A DNA stretch of 64,000 nt from Ferdinandcohnia sp036962705 (GTDB taxonomy: Bacteria; Bacillota; Bacilli; Bacillales; Bacillaceae_L). Location: contig NZ_JBALOQ010000009.1 of NCBI RefSeq assembly GCF_036962705.1, positions 62,001 through 126,000 of the forward strand, given 5' to 3'. The position numbers and the translations under genes were made by a program. Below, piece after piece: positions 1 through 7,800 of this stretch. Under the pieces are notes generated by a model. The model worked only from the letters and a program-made list of their open reading frames with translations, had not been told where the DNA came from and searched no databases. How positions within the stretch are numbered: position 1 is the first letter of the stretch; every line of letters begins with the position of its first letter.

Positions 1-1133
1 TTGATGAAGCCACTTATAAAAAATATAAAAAAGCTCAAGATACAGAACTAAAACCCTTATTCCAAAAAAATATTATACGGAACAGATCTAATCCCTCTTC
101 AGATAATTTTGCTAAAATTAAAATGCAAGATGGAGGAAGTTGTTCTTTTTTATCTGAGGAGAAATTGTGTAAGGTACAATTAAATCTTGGTGAAGACTTT
201 TTATCGAATACATGTGCTATCTACCCACGAAGTTTGAATAAAATAAACGGTGTAGTTGAGAAGTCCCTAACAATGTCTTGTCCTGAAGCTGCAAGATTAG
301 CATTATTAAACCCGAATGGAATGGAATTTGATCTGACAGAAGAATTAGGTAATACGCCAGGTTTTATCGCAAGAGAATTAGATACGGGTAATCCGGATTT
401 GATGAATAAACCAATTAAGTATTTCTGGGAACTTCGTAGTTTTACCATACAAGTTCTGCAGGATAGAACATACTCTCTAGATGAACGTCTAATTTTCCTA
501 GGATTATTCTTTAGAAAAGTGCAAGAAGCGGTTGACCATGGTAAATTAGGTTTTATTCAAGATATTATTGCACAATATTCAACTATGATGGTAAACGGAG
601 GAGCGAAATCGGTTTTTTCTACTGACTCGAAACACTTAGCAATTCAAATGGAGATATGCAAGGAGTTACTTGATTATAGAGTAGCACATGGGATAGGAAG
701 CGAAAGATACCAGAAATGCTTATCAGAGACATTACAAGGGATTGAATATACTACTGAATCAAATGTTGAAGCAATCGCAGAAAAATATAAAGTGGCTTTT
801 GAGGAGTACTATAAGCCTTTTATAAGTGAACATGAATATATTCTTGAAAACTATTTAGTAAACTATGTCTTCAAAAGCCTCTTCCCGTTTGGGAATAAAA
901 ATATGTTCGAAGATTATGCAATGCTTATCCTGCATTATTCATTGATTAAACTTCATTTAATCGGTATGGCTGGTTTTCATAAGGGACTTACAACAGATTT
1001 AATTATTACTCTAATCCAATCATTTTCTAAATCAGTCGAACATAACAATGTATTCTTGAAAAACGCTTTTAAGTTACTGAAGGATAATGGATATACAACA
1101 ATGGCTTATCTGGCAATACTTATAAAAAACTGA
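1..1133 (+). CDS. fliB: Flagellin lysine-N-methylase FliB-like protein, 5' end outside window
   Basis: The reading frame is open from base 3 to the stop at 1131-1133, so the gene begins upstream of the window; about 376 residues are visible. The segment with MQDGGSCSFL, EEKLCKVQ and NTCAIYPR has the cysteine-rich pattern of the FliB/YkgJ-like family, which binds an Fe-S or zinc centre and methylates lysines of flagellin. The first cysteine cluster normally near the N-terminus would lie outside the window. The rest is a helical region without motifs that I recognise. Position beside flaG-fliD-fliS-fliT fits filament modification. No flagellin gene is visible here. The first ATG in the window (123) is internal, not the start. 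Confidence 0.8.
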   Translation, partial: DEATYKKYKKAQDTELKPLFQKNIIRNRSNPSSDNFAKIKMQDGGSCSFLSEEKLCKVQLNLGEDFLSNTCAIYPRSLNKINGVVEKSLTMSCPEAARLALLNPNGMEFDLTEELGNTPGFIARELDTGNPDLMNKPIKYFWELRSFTIQVLQDRTYSLDERLIFLGLFFRKVQEAVDHGKLGFIQDIIAQYSTMMVNGGAKSVFSTDSKHLAIQMEICKELLDYRVAHGIGSERYQKCLSETLQGIEYTTESNVEAIAEKYKVAFEEYYKPFISEHEYILENYLVNYVFKSLFPFGNKNMFEDYAMLILHYSLIKLHLIGMAGFHKGLTTDLIITLIQSFSKSVEHNNVFLKNAFKLLKDNGYTTMAYLAILIKN

Positions 1134-1271
1134 CTTTAAAGTATGTAGCTAGCAGGAAGGAGCAAACCACGAACTCCACCATAGCGTGCCTAATTAACTC
1201 AAGACTCACAATGCATTAACCAACCAATAACCACTAGGAATTCTACAACTTCTTCGTTAATAAAATTTTAA

Positions 1272-1305
1272 AGATGGGCGCCTTTATAGGCGACCATTTT
1301 TTATA
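1272..1305 (+). terminator. Rho-independent terminator after fliB
   Basis: A stem ATGG-CGCC / GGCG-CCAT (1274-1297) with a short AT loop is followed by six T residues. It lies 140 bp after the fliB stop. It could also end the decayed minus-strand gene beyond it only poorly, because the T-run is on the plus strand. Confidence 0.7.
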
Positions 1306-1663
1306 AATTCTCTCAGTTTACACACAATTCCAATACGATCTATTTAATCTTTCATCTATAACTCTATCTTTTTCTCCCATAAATTTTATCCTTAAGATTT
1401 CTTTAATTTCCGTTTTTGAAAAGTTTTTGTATCTATCACTGTTTGTTGCTATAACGGCAAAACCCGGATATGAATCTTAGTACTTTTGGGTTTCCTCCTA
1501 GAATCTCCAATACAAGTTTGTTTGATAAAACATACTTGGGCAATTAGTGGTGATTGGTGATATCTGTACGTGAACTCTTGTATATTTTGGTAATTTTTCC
1601 ATCTCCTATAATGCTTGCAAATAGAATGTTAAGTTGAACGTATAATAGTGTATTTAAATTCAT
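1305..1663 (-). pseudogene. Decayed LAGLIDADG-type DNA endonuclease relic
   Basis: Read on the minus strand, a start at 1663 with a strong GGAGG site opens a 39-codon frame (stop 1544-1546) reading MNLNTLLYVQLNILFASIIG then DGKITKIYKSS. This has the G-DG-ITK shape of the first LAGLIDADG motif in small Bacillus endonucleases. After the stop, another frame over about 1500-1310 reads FAVIATNSDRYKNFS and later ERLNRSYWN, which resembles the C-terminal tail of the same family. The middle of the protein is missing and stops and shifts interrupt the rest. I infer a deleted, inactive copy. The family assignment is from memory of family patterns, not a search. Confidence 0.5.
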
Positions 1664-1755
1664 GGTTTTCGTCCTCCTTGTTTATATTATAACGAACATA
1701 CATTCCTTTGATGGGAGATTAATAAAAAATTTGAAGGGTTGATTAAGTGGAATGC

Positions 1756-1782
1756 TTAACTTTCTCTTATTCCTTCCGATAT
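1756..1782 (+). promoter_or_regulatory. Sigma-D-like flagellar promoter of flaG operon
   Basis: TTAA at 1756-1759, exactly 15 bp, then TCCGATAT at 1775-1782 matches the Bacillus sigma-D pattern TAAA-N15-GCCGATAT with one mismatch in each box. It is 36 bp before the flaG start codon. The homologous fliD operon of B. subtilis uses sigma-D. Confidence 0.6.
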
Positions 1783-1818
1783 AACTAATAAAGCCCCGTT
1801 TGTTTAGGAGGAAACTAT

Positions 1819-2187
1819 ATGTCTATAGATAAAATCTCTTCTAGTACAACGATGAACTACAACACTGATTATTTCCAACAAAGAATGTCTATTGAGACTG
1901 AAAGCAGAGGGGAGAACATTGCTCCCCCACAAGAATTCAGAAATCAAAGTGAAAAGCAAGATTCGAAAGAGGATGTCAATCAAGTAATCGATAGCCTGAA
2001 TAAATTTTTGGAGCCAAATAATACTTCTTTGAGATTTGAGCTACACGAGGATCTAAATGAATATTACGTGACAATCATAAACGATGAGACACATGAGGTA
2101 GTTCGGGAGATTCCTTCTAAGAAAATACTAGATATATATGCAGCCATGACGGAGTTTCTTGGTTTTGTTGTAGATAAAAAGATTTAA
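1819..2187 (+). CDS. flaG: Flagellar protein FlaG (YvyC)
   Basis: The protein has 122 residues. The N-terminal half is polar and low in complexity. The C-terminal half (about residues 45-122) has the FlaG pattern: an amphipathic segment with INKFLEPNNT-like and LRFELHEDLNEYYVTIIN sequence, then VVREIPSKKILDIYAAM, the usual signature. FlaG is thought to influence filament length; its mechanism is not settled. The start has a good AGGAGG site. It is first in the flaG-fliD-fliS-fliT operon behind a sigma-D-like promoter. Confidence 0.9.
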   Translation: MSIDKISSSTTMNYNTDYFQQRMSIETESRGENIAPPQEFRNQSEKQDSKEDVNQVIDSLNKFLEPNNTSLRFELHEDLNEYYVTIINDETHEVVREIPSKKILDIYAAMTEFLGFVVDKKI

Positions 2188-2188
2188 A

Positions 2189-2211
2189 GGGGACAATGGA
2201 CATTTGTCCCA
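2189..2211 (+). repeat. GGGACA hairpin between flaG and fliD
   Basis: GGGGACAAT and TTTGTCCC form a short inverted repeat immediately after the flaG stop codon. It has the GGGACA/TGTCCC core found at several other sites in this window. There is no T-run, so it is not an obvious terminator and may be only an intercistronic stem. Confidence 0.5.
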
Positions 2212-2235
2212 AAAGATATAAGGTGGTGAGCGCCA

Positions 2236-3747
2236 ATGGTAAGAATTGGTGGATTAGCAAGTGGGATGGATATCGACTCAATTGTTAAGGATTTGATGAA
2301 AGCCGAACGTATCCCATTAGATAAGATGCATCAAAAAAAGCAATATCTTGAATGGCAACGTGATGATTATCGTGATATGAACAAGCAATTGCTTGATTTT
2401 GATACCTTCATTTTTAATAAGTTAATGATGAATTCGACGTATACGAAAAAGAATATAACTAGCTCAAATGATGCGGCGGTTTCAGCTCGTAGTATTAGTG
2501 CAACAAATGAAATTTCAGGTTCTATTACCGTGTTTCAACTTGCAAAAGGTGCTTCCATGCACAGTAAAGATGTTATTGTTACCGATCCCAATCAAAAATT
2601 AAGTGAGTTAACTTTTTCTGAAACAAGCATTACCATACAGGCGACAAATAAAGATGGAACCTTAGGCGAAACAGTTATTACTATAGATCCTACACAAGAT
2701 ACAATAAATTCAGTGATTAGTAAAATTAATTCTAACTCTGGTGTGAGTGCGTTTTTTGATAGTGTTACTGGAAAGGTATCATTAACAACAAAATACACTG
2801 GGGATGTTAAGGACCAACCTGAAATAGTGCTTACTGGTTCCTTTTTTACTGATTTACTTCAACTGGAGCCTAACAATCTTGAGGCTATGGCTGCAGGAAA
2901 TGGCTCAGTCGGACAGAACGCAATGTTTAATTATAACGGCTTGGTAACAACACGTAGTTCAAATACATTTCAAATTAATGGCTATGAGTATACATTAAAA
3001 CAAGTAACAGGTGATATAAATACCTTAACCGGACAAGCAGTAACATTTTCTTCTTCTCCTGATGTGGATTCAATACTATCTACAATAGTTTCGTTCGTAG
3101 ATAAATACAATGAATTAATTACGAATATCAACTCAAAAACAATTGAAAAGTCGAATCGCAATTATCAGCCTCTTACGGATGCTCAGAAAGAGGATATGAC
3201 GGAAGACCAAATTGAAAAATGGGAAAAGGAAGCGCGCAAAGGAACCCTTTACCGTGATTCTATTTTAATCTCAAGTACAAATAAAATGAGGCAGCAATTA
3301 TATACGCCTATATCGGGTACTGGAACAGGGTTTGACCAACTATCGGATATTGGTATTACAACATCTAAAAACTATTTGGATAAAGGAAAGTTGATCATTG
3401 ACGAAGGCAAACTTCGTGAAGCTATCTCCAATAATCCAAATACCATTTATGAGCTTTTTCAAAAAGATGGGCCTACAACGGAAGAAAAAGGAATCGCAAG
3501 GAGACTTAGAGATTCTATAAAAGAAACGATGAGTGGAATAGAACTGAAAGCTGGTAAAGCCTTTTCTGAAAATAATTCATTTACTATTGGTCGAAATCTG
3601 GATAATGTGGACGATCGGATAGATAGTTTTGCGGCTCGATTACTCAAAATTGAGGATCGCTATTGGCGTCAATTTACTGAAATGGAAAAAGCTATTCAGC
3701 GTGCAAACTCACAGTCGGCGTTTTTAATGCAACAGTTTAGCTATTAA
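2236..3747 (+). CDS. fliD: Flagellar hook-associated protein 2, filament cap FliD
   Basis: The protein has 503 residues, the normal size for Bacillus FliD. The N-terminus MVRIGGLASGMDIDSIVKDL is the conserved export and coiled-coil start. The N-terminal FliD domain spans about residues 1-100. The variable exposed domains follow, and the FliD C-terminal domain runs from about 230 to the end, closing with a coiled coil rich in F, R and Q. FliD pentamers cap the growing filament and fold incoming flagellin. The ribosome site AAGGTGGTG precedes the ATG. It is co-transcribed with flaG upstream and fliS 15 bp downstream. Confidence 0.97.
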   Translation: MVRIGGLASGMDIDSIVKDLMKAERIPLDKMHQKKQYLEWQRDDYRDMNKQLLDFDTFIFNKLMMNSTYTKKNITSSNDAAVSARSISATNEISGSITVFQLAKGASMHSKDVIVTDPNQKLSELTFSETSITIQATNKDGTLGETVITIDPTQDTINSVISKINSNSGVSAFFDSVTGKVSLTTKYTGDVKDQPEIVLTGSFFTDLLQLEPNNLEAMAAGNGSVGQNAMFNYNGLVTTRSSNTFQINGYEYTLKQVTGDINTLTGQAVTFSSSPDVDSILSTIVSFVDKYNELITNINSKTIEKSNRNYQPLTDAQKEDMTEDQIEKWEKEARKGTLYRDSILISSTNKMRQQLYTPISGTGTGFDQLSDIGITTSKNYLDKGKLIIDEGKLREAISNNPNTIYELFQKDGPTTEEKGIARRLRDSIKETMSGIELKAGKAFSENNSFTIGRNLDNVDDRIDSFAARLLKIEDRYWRQFTEMEKAIQRANSQSAFLMQQFSY

Positions 3748-3762
3748 AAGGGAGTGTAAGAA

Positions 3763-4164
3763 ATGGCGATAGGTAACCCATATCAAGCGTATCAAACTAA
3801 TACCGTCACAACAGCTTCGCCTGGAGAGCTAACTTTAATGCTGTATAACGGTTGTTTAAAATTTATTAAGCTTTCTAGAAAAGCAATTGAAGAAAAAAAC
3901 ATTCAAGAAAAAAATAAAAATCTTCAAAAGGCGCAAAATATCATTAGAGAACTGATGGTTTCACTTGATCCAAATGTTGAAGTATCTAAGACCATGATGA
4001 CCATGTATGACTATATCAATCGCCGGTTAATCGATGTTAATATCAAAAATGACTTAGATGTTCTTTCTGAAGTTGAAGGTCTTGTAACTGAATTCCGTGA
4101 CACGTGGAAACAAGTTATTCAAATTAACCGTCAACGACAGCATGTTCAAGGCGGGCAAGTGTAG
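3763..4164 (+). CDS. fliS: Flagellin export chaperone FliS
   Basis: The protein has 133 residues. It begins MAIGNPYQAYQTNTVTTASP, the hallmark FliS N-terminus, followed by GELTLMLYNGCLKFI. FliS is a four-helix bundle that binds the C-terminus of flagellin in the cytoplasm, prevents early polymerisation and delivers it to the export gate. The start ATG has a GGGAGTG site. The TAG stop overlaps the first base of the next gene's GTG start, so translation is probably coupled. Confidence 0.97.
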   Translation: MAIGNPYQAYQTNTVTTASPGELTLMLYNGCLKFIKLSRKAIEEKNIQEKNKNLQKAQNIIRELMVSLDPNVEVSKTMMTMYDYINRRLIDVNIKNDLDVLSEVEGLVTEFRDTWKQVIQINRQRQHVQGGQV

Positions 4165-4514
4165 TGAATGCACTAGACTCTCTTTCTAGGGTTACAGAAA
4201 AGCTATTAGACATAGTTTCACAACCAATCCCAAAAGAGAAACGGGAAGAAGAGATCGAAAGAATTAACACCTTTTTAGATTCACGTGAAACCCTGATTCC
4301 AGAGATTAAGCCACCTTTTACTGAAAAAGAAAAACAATTAGGCGCTGAAATTGTTCGTATGAATAAAATCATTGATGCTAAATTAGCAGAATTCAAACTC
4401 GAGATTCAGATGGATTTAGCCCAATTGAAAAAAAGTAAAGCATCTTCAAAAAAATATTCTAATCCTTATCAATCAGGACCAGATGATGGAATGTTTTTCG
4501 ATAAAAGAAAATAG
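4164..4514 (+). CDS. fliT: FliT-like flagellar chaperone
   Basis: The protein has 116 residues and is mostly helical and charged. GTG is the likely start because it overlaps the fliS stop by one base. Weak conservation is normal for Bacillus FliT (YvzB/YviE-neighbour type), so position directly after fliS is the main support. FliT proteins bind FliD in the cytoplasm until export. The sequence PPFTEKEKQLGAEIVRMN is compatible with the helical FliT bundle. The tail ends SGPDDGMFFDKRK. Confidence 0.7.
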   Translation: MNALDSLSRVTEKLLDIVSQPIPKEKREEEIERINTFLDSRETLIPEIKPPFTEKEKQLGAEIVRMNKIIDAKLAEFKLEIQMDLAQLKKSKASSKKYSNPYQSGPDDGMFFDKRK

Positions 4515-4667
4515 AGTTCATACCGAGTAGTGCATACGCTACTCGGTTTATTTTGCTAGATTTTTCTGTTAAATAAGGATAAATTGACTATAACTAGTAA
4601 AATAGACCTTTTCAATTCGTTAGGAAAATAGTATGATAATAGGTAATGAATAACAAAAAACCAAAGT

Positions 4668-4748
4668 GAAAAAGGCAAACTATGGGAAATCATAGGACGC
4701 AAAGCCAAGGGCCTGACCCACAACATGTGGATGGTAGCCGGTTGCCAC
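4668..4748 (+). promoter_or_regulatory. Cyclic di-GMP-I (GEMM-I) riboswitch aptamer
   Basis: The landmarks of a GEMM-I aptamer appear in order. GGCAAAC is at 4675, and a stem TATG-GGAAAT-CATA carries the GAAA tetraloop. GACGCAAAGCC (about 4697), GGGCCTGA, and a variable stem CCACAACATGTGG come next, and ATGGTAGCCGGTTGCC (4731-4746) closes the aptamer. This is the conserved core that binds c-di-GMP between the two stems. It lies about 85 bp upstream of the start codon of the large repeat protein. Confidence 0.9.
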
Positions 4749-4800
4749 AAGGACTCATAGTCTATCTACCTATGAACCTTGTACGAGGTTCTTTTTCTTT
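4748..4800 (+). terminator. Riboswitch expression platform: terminator with competing antiterminator
   Basis: GAACCT (4774-4779) and AGGTTC (4786-4791) form a stem followed by TTTTTCTTTT, a rho-independent terminator. Upstream, CAAGG...CATAG (4748-4760) can pair with CTATG...CCTTG (4770-4781), which uses up the 5' arm of the terminator. The two structures are mutually exclusive, as expected for c-di-GMP-controlled transcription. The sequence alone does not tell me whether c-di-GMP turns the gene on or off. Confidence 0.75.
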
Positions 4801-4830
4801 TGGCTTTTTTTAGAAAGGTAGGACTAAAGA

Positions 4831-7800
4831 ATGAAGAAAATCTTAAAAAGAAATGTTACTTTTCTCGCATTGCTTCTAATGGTTGTTCAATTATTTTTCC
4901 CATTGGGCAATGCACTCGCTAGTGGTAGTATGTTGCCTCCAAGCGATATTTCATATCAGGAGGTAACTCCAGATGATATTAAACTCAATTGGAATTCTGT
5001 ATATGGAGCAATTGGATACAACATCTACGAAATAACTGATGGACAGCTTATTTTAAAAGATAAGGTGAATTCTAATAGTTATCTAATGAAGGATCTTCCA
5101 GAAGGTACCTATACATTTGTTATTTCAACCCTAAATTCGGATGGGGAGTCTGGACCAAGTGCTCCTATCAGTTTTACTGTTACATATCCAGAGATGGTCG
5201 AGCCATCCAATCTTTCATTTAAAATTTCGAACGGAAACAATGTTGTTTTATCCTGGGATGCACTTAAATATGCAGAATCATACAATCTTTATCAGGTTTC
5301 TGAGGATGGGCAGCTTACGTTACTAGCTTCTCCAACAAAGAATACTCATACAATTACGAACGTAGCAGAAGGAAACTATCAATATGCTGTTTCTGCGGTT
5401 AACTCTTTATATGGAGAATCCCCTGTTTCAGCGCAAATACCTGCTGAGGTGGTTCATCCAGAGATGGAAACACCGAGTAATTTCAAATATTCTATTACAA
5501 ATGGAAATGACGTTACCTTCAGTTGGACATCAGTTCCTTTTACAACAGAATATAGACTATATAAAATTACCGATAATGGTAAAGAACTAATTGAAAAAAC
5601 TGATAAGACATCTATAAAACTAACAAATGTAGCACCCGGCAGCTATAAGTATGAAGTTCAGTCATATAGTGACCGTTTTGGTGAGTCAAATGGTGGAGAA
5701 GTTTTAGCCGTCGTTGTAAATGAAATCACAATGGAGGCACCAGCCAATTTTTCATACCAATTACTAAATCTTAATGATATAAAGCTAACTTGGAACAGCG
5801 CTCCAAATGCTACTAGCTATAAAATCTATCAAATTATCGATGGAGAAAAAGTATTAAAAAGTACAGTTTCTACTACGACTACCACATATTCTAAATCAGA
5901 AGCTGGTGAGTATGAATTTGAAATCCATTCTTACAATGCTAGATTTGGAGAATCATTAGAGGGTTCGAGAGTTTCATTAACGATTGATCACGTTGAAATG
6001 CAGGCACCGAGCAAAGTTACCTCTTATGTAAAAAATGGAAATGACGTAGTGCTAGAATGGGAACCAACTTCTAATACGACCAATTATTATGTTTACCAAG
6101 TGAAAAATGACGGCTCTAAGGTGAATGTAAGAACATTATCAAGTACTTCTACTACGACTACTTTTGGAAATATGGCAGAAGGCAATTACAAATATGTAGT
6201 ACACTCCTATTCATCTCGGTTTGGCGAATCAGCAGTTGGAACTGAAACAACTGTTTCAGTTGTTCATCCTGAAATGACTGCACCAACAAATGTTACGAAG
6301 ACAATGAAGAGTGAGACATCATTTAGTCTAGAATGGGATGCAGTTGAGCATGCAACATCCTATAAGATTTATCAGATTGAAAATGGAGAAAAGGTTCTTA
6401 ATGCAACTACGATTAGTACTAATAGAACTTTCTCAAATATGTCTGCTGGGGACTACACATATGAGATTTACTCTCTTTCCTCAAAATTTGGTGAATCTAA
6501 AGTAGGTACTCAAGTAAGTGTTACAGTCGAAGGACTGACAATTAAAGCACCAACAGATCTAAAATATGAAATCCGAAATGGAAACGATATTTTTCTTTCA
6601 TGGACGGGTGCAGAATTCGCTACAAATTACAATGTTTATCAGGTAATTGATGGAGAAAAGGTTCTCTTAAAAAATTCAAGCTCAATAACAACAACTATCT
6701 CGAACCAGCCGGAAGGAGACTATCATTTCGTTGTTCATTCAAACTCTACGATCCATGGCGAATCAAAATTTGGAGCAGAAATACTTGCGAATCTGGTTCA
6801 TCCAAAAATGGAGAAACCAGCTAAACCTAGCTATGTATTATTAAATGGAAATGATATAAGGCTTTCTTGGGAAAAGGCAGAGTATGCGGATTCTTATAAT
6901 TTGTATGAGGTAATGGGTGAACAAAAGGAACTCGTTAAAAAAGATATTACTTCGAATTCATATCAAGTAAGTAATGTATCTGAAGGAAAACATTCATATG
7001 TTGTACATTCTGTAAGTAAACGTTTTGGGGAATCAGTAGAGGGAAGTCTTGTTTCTTTAGAAGTAATACATCCAACTATGCAAGCACCTGAAAACTTAAC
7101 AACTAATATTTTGTATGGTAACGACATTCAATTAAAGTGGACGGCATCAGATTATGCAAAGAACTACAATGTATATCAAATTATTGATGGTAAAAAAGTA
7201 TTACAAAGAACAATAACAGGAACTAGTGTAACGTTTACAAATCAACCTGAAGGTGACTACGAATACGAGGTTCATTCATCCAGTGACCGTTTTGGAGAAT
7301 CACCAGAAAGTAGTGCCATTTCGCTTACTTTGATTCATCCAATCATGAAGACGCCTGAGAATGTGACAAACAGTATTTCAAACGGTAATAATATTGTTCT
7401 CAAGTGGAATAGTGCAGAATTTGCAACAGGGTATAATCTGTATCAGATTATCGACGGTGACAAGGTATTCCAACGAAAGGTTGGAGGTACGTCATTTACA
7501 TTTAGTAATATGCCAGAAGGCGAATATGAATATGTCGTGCATTCTTATAGTGACCGTTTTGGAGAGTCTCCTGAGAGTAGTTCGATAGAGCTAACACTAA
7601 TTTGGCCTGAAGTGCAGCCTACTCAACTAATGGGAGTAGTCAGTGATGTAAACAATATTACACTTACATGGTCAACTGCCGAATGGGCAAGTAGATATCG
7701 GGTATATCAAATAACAAATGATAGTCGGAAACTTATTTATGATGGAACAGCAAGAAGCCAAAAAGTTTATAATCTAACCGAGGATACACATTCTTTTGAA

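Noticed and set aside
123..125. ATG at 123 as the start of the fliB-like gene
   Set aside because: The frame is open and family-like upstream to base 3, so this is an internal methionine of a gene cut by the window edge.
4556..4750. Minus-strand 64-residue frame over the riboswitch
   Set aside because: It overlaps the conserved GEMM RNA and has no ribosome site; it is a by-product of the RNA sequence.
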